Source: CG2-30-36-16 sp964372115
Lineage (GTDB): Bacteria; Bacteroidota; Ignavibacteria; Ignavibacteriales; Ignavibacteriaceae
Length of the DNA: 64,000 bases
Assembly (NCBI GenBank): GCA_964372115.1
Contig: CAYJPN010000006.1
Coordinates: 134,855-198,854, forward strand
Reading direction: 5' to 3'
The translations under genes were made by a program, and so were the position numbers. Below the pieces are notes generated by a model, which did not search any database, was not told the DNA's origin, and worked only from the letters and a program-made list of their open reading frames with translations. Shown piece by piece: positions 46,101-54,788 of the stretch (position 1 is the first letter of the stretch; every line of letters begins with the position of its first letter).

Positions 46101-49100
46101 AAACGATTTGATATTTAGTTTCACCTAAAAGTTTTTTTAGGTCAGGTTCAAGTTCCGGATTTCCACCGGTAAAGAGAATTTCATACTTATCTTTGCTTTT
46201 AAGTTGAGCAAACGCTGCTGCAAACTGAACGACATTTTTGTATAAGGTTCTTGACCCTGAAATGACAAAGTAAGGTCTTTCGATATTATATTTTTTCTTG
46301 AATTGTAATAGCTGTTTTTCACTTTTTGGCGAAAACTCATCCGAGACAGCGTTATAAATAATTTCAACCTTTTTGCTGCTACTAGCCGGATAGAATTTTC
46401 TTAAATCATTTGCAGTTGATTTAGATACCGATAGGTACGCAAATGCTTTTTTAATGGCATCGCTCTTTGCCGTCCATTCCATCCCTTTCCATTTATATAT
46501 TTCAGGGATAAAATCATGTAACATCAGAAGTGATGGTGTATTTTCAGTATAAGTATAATATGTCGATATAAATAAGTCTGCGCAATTTTCAGAGCATATG
46601 TCGTCAAGATGGCAAACTTCAGCAGGCATTAATTCGTATCCGTAGAAAGGGGAGACTGAAAATTTTTCAATTCCGGCTATATTGGGTGCGGTATTACCCC
46701 TGTCGAGAAGTAAAATATTATTTTCTTTTTTCCCCAACTCGGTAAGCAATGAAGTCCATACACGACTGATACCTAATGGCTGGTTCTTCTGAAGTTGAAA
46801 TATTATACCATCGACAACAATTTTTGGAGTTTTTGCGGAATTACTTTTAATGCTATTTGATTCAACTGTATTTTGAGTTTCAGTAAAATTGTTTTCAATC
46901 CAACCAAGCATTTCGTTTATTCTATCCTTTATTGTGTGGTTATTCATTACTTTTTGATAACCTGCTTCAGCAATCTTTTCTGAACTTTCCGGATTGTTCA
47001 AAATGTTATTAAGCGAACTAAACAACTCTTCCGGTTTATCCTCATCATAATTTATGATGTCAACTCCATCCGTAAACAACTTGTTCGACCTGCTGCCCAA
47101 TATCTTATTTTGAAAAAACACTGCTCCGCTTGCCATTGCTTCAAACGGCCTTACTACCATCGTGGGAGAGAGTGAAGGAAGTCCAAGAACTATTTGATAA
47201 TTGTTCATTGTGCTTATAAAATTGAGAGCCCGCTCTCTTGTGGTTCCTTTTTCTTCTTCATAAGTATCAAAGATTTCGGTTTTATTAGAGCTCTTTAAAG
47301 TATCAATTAACTTTCTTCTTTGCGAATATGTTTCTTCGTAATAAAACGGGGTTGTCTTACCTTTAAAAAATCCTTTCGGCGTTCTCTCCGAATATCTTTT
47401 AGGTTGTGGAAAGAGTTGTTCATCAATTGCGAAGGGCTGCCATAATACCGGTTTGCCGTACTTGGAAAATAATTCTTCATCAATCTCGTGAGCAAAAACA
47501 ACGGCATCCACTGACCTCAAGGCGTTATCTACAGCAGTAATATTATCATTCCACCAACGATTATCTTTTTTAATAGTTGGATTATTCATGCACTCAAATG
47601 AGAATAAAATTTTTGTCGAATTATTTGCTTCCCATCTTTTTTGCCAGTCAAAATTGTTATGAAGATATTGGGCATGCCAATCAGTGTTCATCAAAAGGAT
47701 AAAATCGGAAGTTGGATTTTTTAAGTACTCAAATAATTCTCTGTTGCTATCATTCTGATTTACATAAAAGGATTGATTAAAGACGCCATAGTGTTTTAGC
47801 GCTTCGGCATAACCTTCCCTCACAAACCAACTGTGCCCTTCCGGCATTACTATATCTATCTTTGGTTTAAACCCTAACGATCTTACAATGTTTATTGTTT
47901 TCTTTTCATTAGGTGATTGATCATTCTTACTTTTAACTGCGGGTGAAAATATTTTTCCGTTTCCCTGTTTAGGAATACAATCGTTTGTGTTTAACAATTG
48001 CTGCATGACCTGGTAAAACTGCAATCTAATTTTTTGTGAAAATTCAGAAACGTTTATCCCAAGATGATCGTTCACTTCTTTTTCCTGAAGTACATTAAAA
48101 AACTCAACCAGGAGACCCGGTGTAATTTGAAGCTTAGAATATTGATGTATTATTCCCCACTGCTCAACCCAGCGCTTTAAGCCGCCTGTTTTTGTTTTAA
48201 TATCATCGTACCATCTGTATGCAGAGAGTTCTTCGTTAACTGTAATAACCGAAAATTTACTCGCGACCCTTAACCAATATTCTAAATCCATAGCATAATA
48301 AAACGATTCATCTAAAGAACCGACTTCCTTAACCGCCTTTGCATTTATAAATGTAGATGGTTGAAGTATATAATTAGAACCTTTAAGTAATGTATCGTAA
48401 TCAAATATTATGTCGTTAGAATATCTTCTGATTCTTTTCCCTTCTCTATCAGCTACCGCACCGTTACCTATATATAAACCTGCTTCGGGCTCCGATAGGT
48501 ACATTTCGGAAACAAGATTTAACGCACCCGGGAAATAATAATCGTCCGAATTGAGCCAGGCAATTACATCGCCCGAGGCTTTTTTAAATCCTCTATTTAT
48601 TGCGTCAGTCTGACCGTTATCTTTTTCGCTTACCCAATAGTTTATATGCTTTTCATATTTTTTAATTATCTCAACGCTGTTATCTGTTGAACCGCCATCG
48701 ATAATAATATATTCTAGGTTTGGATAATTTTGATCGAGTACACTTTTTATGGTGTCTTCTAAAAACTCGCCCTGATTAAAGGAGGGAGTTATGATTGAAA
48801 TTTTTGGATAATTTAAACTTCTACTTGTGGAAGTTACTTTTAAGGCATGTAAAAGCGCATCGGCATTTTCTTCTTCATTAATACTATTTTTTTCATGATT
48901 GTTTTTATTCCCGGATAATAATGCTGTGTTAGAAGTAATTATTTCTGAGTCATTATATTTAGCAACAAAAAAGAACTGGTTATAAATTTTTGCAATTTCA
49001 TTTTCAAACTGATTTAAGTCTGGATTTAATATCTGATTATTACAAGATTCATTTGAATATTCCAAAATTGTTTTATTTATAAACTCACTAACATTTTTAG

Positions 49101-50184
49101 CATGTACTTCGACAGTATAATTCTTCATAACATCATTTATTGCGTTCAATCCCATTTTTCTAGATTCTAAAGGCTGTTTAATTAAGCTCATTATTCTATT
49201 GAACAGATCTTCAACCGAGCCATCATAGAGTAGTCCGTTATATCCGTTATTAATCAATTCTGTTGTGCCTGCAGAATTAAACCCAATAACTGGCAAACCG
49301 CAAGCCATAGCTTCAACAGTAACTCGTCCCATCGCCTCCATAGGTGAGCACATCAAAGCAGCATCAGCCTTTAAATAATATTCAAAAGGATTAGCCGCCT
49401 CACCCACAATTTCAACATTCTTCTCTAAATTATTTTCTTTTACTATCTGCTCAATCCACTGAACCTGATCACCGCCAACAATAGTAAGAGTCGCTTCAGG
49501 ATAATGTTTTAGAACATGTTTAAAAGCATATACTGCCTTGTCCTGCCCTTTCGAAGGTCGTACTAAACCCACAATAACAAATTTTAAAATCGGTTTCAGC
49601 CTTTTTTCCACCCATACCGAAATATTACTTTTCAGTTCTTCCATATGAATGATACCATTATAGATAACATTGCAATTATTATTGATATAACCGAAATGGT
49701 TTTTTAGTGCATCGGACACATAAATAATTCCGTCGGAAAGTTTCAATAAACTATCATATAATTTTTTACCATAGTCTGGGAATAATTGATAATCCAGATC
49801 ACCAAACTCTCTGAAATGCCATATGTGAGGTTTATTTATTCTTTTCGATATAATTAATCCCAAATCAATAACTGAGCTGTTGGAATAAACAAGATCAATC
49901 CGATTATTAATGCATATATTAACAATAGGATCCATTGCGTTTGCAGTATCCTTAATTCTTTTGCCAAAATTTTCTTTATCAAATGCACCTTCAATGAATA
50001 CCATTGGAAATGGAACGCTGTAAGTTTTAATACCATTTTCTTCCAATATTTCATTTATTCTTCCTTTTATTGGAGAAATAACGATTATGTTATATCCCAG
50101 ATTCTTTAATCCGGCAGTGAGGTTAATTAATGATCTATTCGCTCCGTATAATTCCGAATAATGGGTAAAAATTGCGATGTTCAT
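43168..50184 (-). CDS. giant multi-module glycosyltransferase (five GT domains plus TPRs)
   Basis: A 2338-residue protein with no frameshift. Modules: GT4 at 1-385 (VGLVRPSKGQDKAVYAFKH, EAMGRVTVEAMACGLPVIGF); GT2 at about 460-700 (KISIITPSFNQGEFLEDTI, AWLNSDDYY); CgeB-like GT at about 780-1110 (RALNFISTMNNYQIVLGLPS, VVRPFEAMASGAVFF); GT4 at about 1120-1490 (DGIIFQLQKNQPLGISRVW, YPSKYEGFGLPVIEAMKSG); a short TPR region; GT2 at about 1640-1890 (KVSAIVSTYNSENFITGCLD, NANTDD); and TPRs from about 1920 to the end. It overlaps both neighbours by 4 nt and 1 nt. Such chains of transferases could assemble a whole oligosaccharide on one scaffold. Acceptor unproven. Confidence 0.88.
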   Translation of the reverse strand: MNIAIFTHYSELYGANRSLINLTAGLKNLGYNIIVISPIKGRINEILEENGIKTYSVPFPMVFIEGAFDKENFGKRIKDTANAMDPIVNICINNRIDLVYSNSSVIDLGLIISKRINKPHIWHFREFGDLDYQLFPDYGKKLYDSLLKLSDGIIYVSDALKNHFGYINNNCNVIYNGIIHMEELKSNISVWVEKRLKPILKFVIVGLVRPSKGQDKAVYAFKHVLKHYPEATLTIVGGDQVQWIEQIVKENNLEKNVEIVGEAANPFEYYLKADAALMCSPMEAMGRVTVEAMACGLPVIGFNSAGTTELINNGYNGLLYDGSVEDLFNRIMSLIKQPLESRKMGLNAINDVMKNYTVEVHAKNVSEFINKTILEYSNESCNNQILNPDLNQFENEIAKIYNQFFFVAKYNDSEIITSNTALLSGNKNNHEKNSINEEENADALLHALKVTSTSRSLNYPKISIITPSFNQGEFLEDTIKSVLDQNYPNLEYIIIDGGSTDNSVEIIKKYEKHINYWVSEKDNGQTDAINRGFKKASGDVIAWLNSDDYYFPGALNLVSEMYLSEPEAGLYIGNGAVADREGKRIRRYSNDIIFDYDTLLKGSNYILQPSTFINAKAVKEVGSLDESFYYAMDLEYWLRVASKFSVITVNEELSAYRWYDDIKTKTGGLKRWVEQWGIIHQYSKLQITPGLLVEFFNVLQEKEVNDHLGINVSEFSQKIRLQFYQVMQQLLNTNDCIPKQGNGKIFSPAVKSKNDQSPNEKKTINIVRSLGFKPKIDIVMPEGHSWFVREGYAEALKHYGVFNQSFYVNQNDSNRELFEYLKNPTSDFILLMNTDWHAQYLHNNFDWQKRWEANNSTKILFSFECMNNPTIKKDNRWWNDNITAVDNALRSVDAVVFAHEIDEELFSKYGKPVLWQPFAIDEQLFPQPKRYSERTPKGFFKGKTTPFYYEETYSQRRKLIDTLKSSNKTEIFDTYEEEKGTTRERALNFISTMNNYQIVLGLPSLSPTMVVRPFEAMASGAVFFQNKILGSRSNKLFTDGVDIINYDEDKPEELFSSLNNILNNPESSEKIAEAGYQKVMNNHTIKDRINEMLGWIENNFTETQNTVESNSIKSNSAKTPKIVVDGIIFQLQKNQPLGISRVWTSLLTELGKKENNILLLDRGNTAPNIAGIEKFSVSPFYGYELMPAEVCHLDDICSENCADLFISTYYTYTENTPSLLMLHDFIPEIYKWKGMEWTAKSDAIKKAFAYLSVSKSTANDLRKFYPASSSKKVEIIYNAVSDEFSPKSEKQLLQFKKKYNIERPYFVISGSRTLYKNVVQFAAAFAQLKSKDKYEILFTGGNPELEPDLKKLLGETKYQIVYLSVEELSTAYSGALALVYPSKYEGFGLPVIEAMKSGCPVITCKNSSLKEVAGGAALYVKEDDIQSMKNALINVEKPSVRQKFVDAGLENARRFTWSSSSDKLYEVMNAIAQTQKPVLPSSVSKLNSTNKFFYEIKKNKQSRNAFDELILQFSNGLKADENLILESEKILGLVDLKTLNLFYDDGELKEINCPYCHYLLALNYLYKSNYAKALELFYLTFANGLAHWIIASHMADILIRLDRTNEAMQMLEKIIVVHPEHQKTLKRISDIKSGNTINLNSIKVSAIVSTYNSENFITGCLDDLIEQSLYKSGELEIVVIDSGSEENEGTIIKEYQKKYSNIFYERTEKETIYSAWNRGIKLARGKYITNANTDDRHAGNALEKLAEILDGDESIGVTYSDMYKTIVPNDTFSSNNKKAVVKWMDFDSDLLLFGCFVGPQPMWRKSLHEKYGMFDDALEIVGDYEFWLRLSRNVEFYHLKEILGLYYYSEKSAEHRNENITKSEDDNIREYYLIKNISTNEDAFRILSKLELIGAVSELKDYYERAKGFVMLRQNGLQIEEQLKSVITNSNSYNAEELISTLEQLIAVLTTSNVLLDKEKYLIILYNLCGMFYLKENVVDRAKSSFENALSLNPESSEACAGLGEVFILEDDFDAAKTMFEWSSKFEPENKQAANRLKELNNIQTQQADSHIVSIAGNELIKKLEDFLSAVDSLITAGEYEKSLNLLNQSQQHFAELNSDEEARVLQSTFAVLYGFAQLGLNKVEEAKECFEESIELNSDSSEACRGLGEVFIKNNMYEEAAEMFESAVKNYSSNIKAISRLNELYGATATNAVGEDLITEKEQMFERAYNFFAQKKYVETKSLLDEMEIKLNAELNHPETNMFSSAFYNLKGFNYLALNLLDDARTSFENALEYNPDSSKACYGLGEVFYLSKDDSAAKVMFEWAVKNDPSDMLSISGLSKINKVLNLNELHNSLNE

Positions 50185-53100
50185 GCTAACACCCCATTGC
50201 TTTTACTGCATATAAAGAGAATGTCACCCTCCGATAATCGTAATTTTTTGTAATCGTACTCATAATTAATATTATTGTAATTAAATTGTTTTACCTCAGA
50301 AAAGCCCGATCCTTTTAATGTATTAATAAAATCTTTTCCATAGGCTCTTAGATGATCCGATTGACCGAATAATCTTGTTCTTTCTTTTTCGTCTGTTATG
50401 TGGTTGCCTTCAATTGTTTCTTGCAAATTTTCAAAAATGGGAACTTGCAGCAGCGCCTGCCCACCGGGTTTTAATACCCTTAAAAATTCTTTAAGAGCAA
50501 GTTTGTCATCATGAACATGTTCAAGAACATGATTGCAGATAATTATATCAAAGTGGTTATCCTGAAACCTTAGGTCCTGGATATCCATTTGATAATGAAC
50601 ATTGTTTGAGAATAGATCAATTTTAATATATTCAATATTTGGAAACCCAATTAATTTGTTAGCTATGGCATCTTCGGGGGCAACATGTAAAACCCTAATT
50701 TTTTTATTTTTCTCTTTTAACTTATTCTCTAAATAGATCCATAATAGTCTATGACGTTCGAGTGAACCGCAAGACGGACACATCGCGCCGGGTCTTTGAT
50801 TTGAACCGAAAGGAAGGAATTCAGATTCAGCCTGGCAGAAAGGACAAAAATAGAAATTCGTTTTCGGTAAACTTGTATTATTAACCCGGATACTCTCCGA
50901 AACAGATTTATATATTTGCACTAAAGAAGTATTTAATTTTTTAATGTTAAATTCTTCTAAAACTTTTATTCTTGCTTTCCCGGCAAACTTTTCTCTTAAT
51001 TCCGGATTATTGACAAGTAGTTTTAATTTATCAGCAATACAATTAACATCTTTTTCCTGGCAGAGAAATCCGGTAAGATTATCAACAACTAATTCCGGTA
51101 TACCGGCATGTATAGTACTTACAACAGGCAAACCTGCTGATTGTGCTTCTATTAAAGTAACCGGCAAACCTTCTTTGTCGCCGTTAGATGCGGTAATGCT
51201 TGTTAACATATAAATATCCGCCTTCTGCATTTCGTCTACTATTTCATCTTTTGATTTGGGACCTAAAAAGAAAATCTTGTCCCTTATTCCTAATTCAGTA
51301 ACCAATTTTTTCAGTTCATTCTCAAGAGGTCCCTCTCCAATAATTTTATATACAGCATTTTGAGTTTTAACTTTAGCAAAAGCCTTTAATGAATATTCAA
51401 TTCCTTTTTTTTCAACCAGGCGAGCTACAGTCAGAATTGTAATTTCCTTTTTTCCATCCTTACCTTTTGGTATAAATTTCCGTGTATCAACTCCATATCT
51501 GTGCACAATCATCTTTTCGATTTTACTGCCGATCGCAATTAAAATATTCTGCATTTCAAAACTTGGGGTTGTAATAAGATCTGCCCTGTTGAATAATTCC
51601 TTATAACAGTCTTTACCCATCTGCTTAATATACTGCGAAGCATCCAAACCGTGGAACGATACAATCACCGGGTTTTTTATTACGGCAAACAATTTTTGTA
51701 ACGCAACAAAGTTTTGTCCAAAATGAACATGAAATAAATCCGTTTCACAGATTTTGATTTTATTTATGCGTAGAAATTGTTCATTCCATTCTTCAGCAAT
51801 AAGGTTAGCTGGAGGAAATTGAATATACTTTACCCGGCTTAATAAATTATTTTGTTGAACCGACGGATGGATTAAATCCTCTTCAGGCATCGCCTGTGCC
51901 CATATTTCCAATTCAACACCTTGGTGAATTAGTCCTATAATTTGATCAAGTATAAAGGTTTCGGAAAGCTTCGGGAAAAAGTAGACGATGATGATCATTT
52001 TGATTTTATTTTCTGCTCCCTCCAAATAAGTATTTTCCACAGAATTCTTTTTGCTCTCTGTATCAAGATTAATTTTTTTAACTGTTCCGCTAAAACCAGT
52101 TACCATTGGACCATTATCATAGATTTCCGGTACGACATCTGATCCTAACAGTTCTTTATAAAATGGGAAAAAGGATTCCGATAACTTCTTGCGGGTATCT
52201 TCTTGAAGCCCGCTTCGCTTCAACCACAATCCGAGCATTTGGGCAAGACTCGCGTTCCATCCGCCCAAAGCTTTGATGGATATATCGGAAAAACCGGCTA
52301 CTTTAAAGTGTCTTTCCAGCGCGAAGGGCGTATAGCGATATTCATCATATGGTGTATCATGAAGCGGCCAAAGAAAAGGAACTGTAAAAAACATTAACCC
52401 GCCCGGTTTCAGCACTCTTTTAATTTCATTTAAAACTGATTGAATATCGGGTAGATGTTCGAATAATTCCGTTGCCATTACCACATCCACTGAATCATTA
52501 TCTAACGGTATGGTTTTCCCATCCCAAAACAAATCAGGTAGTGCGTGTTTTTGATAAATTGGATTTTCTATATCAATACCGATGTAACGTGAAATATTAG
52601 AATTGGTTTGAATATAATTTTTATATGGCATCTCACCGCAGCCGAGATCTAATAACACCCCCCTAACTTCAGGAAGTATATTTTTTATGAAATTCACAAT
52701 ACTTGTACGAATGAAATACAGATCGATGTTATCTATTGATAATAGCGGGTTAAGGAAAGGATCGTTGGCTGACACTTTTGTTTGTGTGATCGGACTAATA
52801 TTATTCACACTTATTTTTCCCGGATTTGCGGGAATCGCCAAAAATATTTTTAACTCACGCATCAATGATTCATTATTAGACGCCAAATTGAGAAGTTCTT
52901 TTGCATTCCCTTTTTTTATTTTTTCATGAATCCCAATTGCAAATTCATTATGGTATTTGTAATTCGTCCCTTTGTCAATTGCCATCATTGCTTCAATACC
53001 CATAAGCACTGCTTCATCACTCGACAAACAACTCCAAAAGCCATTATTATGTTTTCTGTAAACCGACATGCAGTCATTCATATAATAGATGTCACCACGC

Positions 53101-53687
53101 ATTGCATTAATAAAGTGCAATGCCCAGTCGCTTGCTTTTACGGTAAAAAACCAATCGGGCAAAATATATCCGCCTCTAAAAATGGTTGTGGCTGTAGAAA
53201 TAAAATTGGTTCTTGTTAAATCTTGAAGTGTAAAGACTTTGTCCTCAGCAATATTATTATGAAGTGTATTTTGTCCATCCTCCCAGATATCTAATGAGTC
53301 GTGAATGCAAACTGAAAACTCCTTGTGCGCATCCAAAAAATCAACCTGTTTTTGAAGTTTCGCTGAAGATGTCCAATAATCGTCCCCTTCTAATAATGCG
53401 ATATACTCTCCGCGAGCATTGTTATATAAATCTACAAAGTTATTTATCATTCCAATATTCGCGGGGCGGAAGAATGGTTTTATTATCTTGGGGAACTTAT
53501 CAAAAAAGATTTCAATTTTCTCTCTCGTTCCGTCCGTTGAGCAATCTTCACCAATCAGAATTTCATATTCAAAATTAGTTTTTTGAGCAAGAGCGCTCTC
53601 AATTGCCTGGGAAATGTATTTCTCTTGATTGTAAGTAATTATTAAAACACTAACTTTGATCGAGGTTTCCACTATAATTTCAGTCAA
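50181..53687 (-). CDS. GT2-methyltransferase-GT4-methyltransferase fusion protein
   Basis: About 1168 residues. Order: GT2 at 1-240 (VSVLIITYNQEKYISQAIES, LLEGDDYW); SAM methyltransferase at about 340-500 (LLDLGCGEMPYKNYI, MATELFEHLPDI); GT4 at about 565-925 (LTVARLVEKKGIEYSLKAF, GLPVTLIEAQSAGLPVVST); then a zinc-ribbon (CPFC...CPSC) and second SAM methyltransferase at about 950-1168 (CNHVLEHVHDDKLALKEF). No ATG is available; the frame begins at TTG 53687, with a GTG five codons later as alternative and no clear ribosome site, so the start is uncertain. It is the first gene of the operon and its stop overlaps the next start (ATGA). The enzymes would transfer and methylate sugars. Confidence 0.85.
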   Translation of the reverse strand: MTEIIVETSIKVSVLIITYNQEKYISQAIESALAQKTNFEYEILIGEDCSTDGTREKIEIFFDKFPKIIKPFFRPANIGMINNFVDLYNNARGEYIALLEGDDYWTSSAKLQKQVDFLDAHKEFSVCIHDSLDIWEDGQNTLHNNIAEDKVFTLQDLTRTNFISTATTIFRGGYILPDWFFTVKASDWALHFINAMRGDIYYMNDCMSVYRKHNNGFWSCLSSDEAVLMGIEAMMAIDKGTNYKYHNEFAIGIHEKIKKGNAKELLNLASNNESLMRELKIFLAIPANPGKISVNNISPITQTKVSANDPFLNPLLSIDNIDLYFIRTSIVNFIKNILPEVRGVLLDLGCGEMPYKNYIQTNSNISRYIGIDIENPIYQKHALPDLFWDGKTIPLDNDSVDVVMATELFEHLPDIQSVLNEIKRVLKPGGLMFFTVPFLWPLHDTPYDEYRYTPFALERHFKVAGFSDISIKALGGWNASLAQMLGLWLKRSGLQEDTRKKLSESFFPFYKELLGSDVVPEIYDNGPMVTGFSGTVKKINLDTESKKNSVENTYLEGAENKIKMIIIVYFFPKLSETFILDQIIGLIHQGVELEIWAQAMPEEDLIHPSVQQNNLLSRVKYIQFPPANLIAEEWNEQFLRINKIKICETDLFHVHFGQNFVALQKLFAVIKNPVIVSFHGLDASQYIKQMGKDCYKELFNRADLITTPSFEMQNILIAIGSKIEKMIVHRYGVDTRKFIPKGKDGKKEITILTVARLVEKKGIEYSLKAFAKVKTQNAVYKIIGEGPLENELKKLVTELGIRDKIFFLGPKSKDEIVDEMQKADIYMLTSITASNGDKEGLPVTLIEAQSAGLPVVSTIHAGIPELVVDNLTGFLCQEKDVNCIADKLKLLVNNPELREKFAGKARIKVLEEFNIKKLNTSLVQIYKSVSESIRVNNTSLPKTNFYFCPFCQAESEFLPFGSNQRPGAMCPSCGSLERHRLLWIYLENKLKEKNKKIRVLHVAPEDAIANKLIGFPNIEYIKIDLFSNNVHYQMDIQDLRFQDNHFDIIICNHVLEHVHDDKLALKEFLRVLKPGGQALLQVPIFENLQETIEGNHITDEKERTRLFGQSDHLRAYGKDFINTLKGSGFSEVKQFNYNNINYEYDYKKLRLSEGDILFICSKSNGVLA

Positions 53688-54062
53688 TTAATTTAATTAT
53701 TATAAAGATTATTTGAGTTGGTAATAACATCATAAAATATCTTAAAGCCACTTTAAATATATTTTAAAACAATTTTGAGATACTTTTGCTATCAGCCAAA
53801 TATCAAAGGGATTTTTCTAATATCGTGCCACTGATTGGGTAACAAATATGATTAAATATTAACCTTTGAGAAGATAATTCGATAGCCGATGGCTAATATT
53901 AGACAATTGATTGCATTCCATACTTAATCCTTTCTAATCCAAGTCTTCATTTGCAGATGAAAGGGGAGGGGATGATGAATGTAAAAAGCAAATTTTTACA
54001 GAATTAACCTAAAAATTTATTAGAAATGAATTTTTTCCGTAAGCCGCTAAATGTTTTGTTGG
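53688..54062. other. intergenic region between glycosyltransferase and sugar-biosynthesis operons
   Basis: About 375 AT-rich bases, both neighbours on the minus strand. It must hold the promoter of the glycosyltransferase operon and the end of the sugar operon. No T-tailed hairpin and no sigma-28-type box were found. A TGGCACG at 53824-53830 (minus strand) is a partial sigma-54 -24 match only. Confidence 0.5.
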
Positions 54063-54788
54063 TTATATCGTTCCACTGTCCACAAAAATAGTTTGCCCTG
54101 TAATTGATGCCGACTTATCCGATAGAAGAAAACTAACCGTTTGAGCGACTGATTTTGTACTGGTTGGTATTTTGAGTGAGGTTCTTTTATAAATTCTGTT
54201 TTTTGTTTCATCATCTAATTTTGAAGACATTTCCGTTTCCATAAATCCGGCGACAACACAATTGGATCTGATTCCCTTTTCACCCCATTCTCTTGCTGTG
54301 TTTTTCGAAAAGGCTTCGAGCGCACCTTTTGTGGAAGCATACATTGCAAGTCCTTTATAGCCGGTGTGTGCAGATATCGATGAGATGTGAACGAGGCTTC
54401 CCTTTGTTTGATGAAGCAGCATATTCCGCAAAACATTTTTCGTAAGTAAAAGCGGGGACATTACATTTACACGGTACATCTCCTCCAATTTTTCAAGATT
54501 GATATTTGTAATCAAATCGTCAACGGCTAATGCCGCGTTGTTTACAAATCCATGAACAGGAATATTGGGAGTAAGGAAATTTTCTGCCCAAAAAGTTTTA
54601 ATCCCCGCTGAATCTGATAAATCATACTTGATGTGCTTAAAACTGTCATGAAATTCTTTTGATAGCTGATCCGTATTATCATTAGCTTTTCGACTCAACC
54701 CATAAACGAAATATCCTTCTTCAAGAAGTGTTTTAGAAATTTCAAATCCCAATCCTTTCGATACTCCCGTGACCAAAATATTTTTCAT
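54063..54788 (-). CDS. FabG-like short-chain dehydrogenase/reductase
   Basis: A 241-residue SDR with NAD(P)-binding TGVSKGLGFEI (residues 7-17), FVNNAALAVDDL, and the catalytic triad S137, Y150, K154 in SSISAHTGYKGLAMYASTK. The C-terminus SITGQTIFVDSG is typical of 3-oxoacyl-ACP reductases. With an acyl carrier protein and an acyl-activating ligase in the same operon, it probably reduces a 3-oxoacyl-ACP to 3-hydroxyacyl, though a sugar keto group is an alternative substrate. Its start overlaps the preceding ligase gene by 4 nt. Confidence 0.87.
   Translation of the reverse strand: MKNILVTGVSKGLGFEISKTLLEEGYFVYGLSRKANDNTDQLSKEFHDSFKHIKYDLSDSAGIKTFWAENFLTPNIPVHGFVNNAALAVDDLITNINLEKLEEMYRVNVMSPLLLTKNVLRNMLLHQTKGSLVHISSISAHTGYKGLAMYASTKGALEAFSKNTAREWGEKGIRSNCVVAGFMETEMSSKLDDETKNRIYKRTSLKIPTSTKSVAQTVSFLLSDKSASITGQTIFVDSGTI

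Noticed and set aside
53820..53840. Possible sigma-54 promoter (TGGCACG on the minus strand) before the glycosyltransferase operon
   Set aside because: The -24 half is perfect, but the -12 half reads TTAGA and lacks the required GC at the 10-nt spacing.
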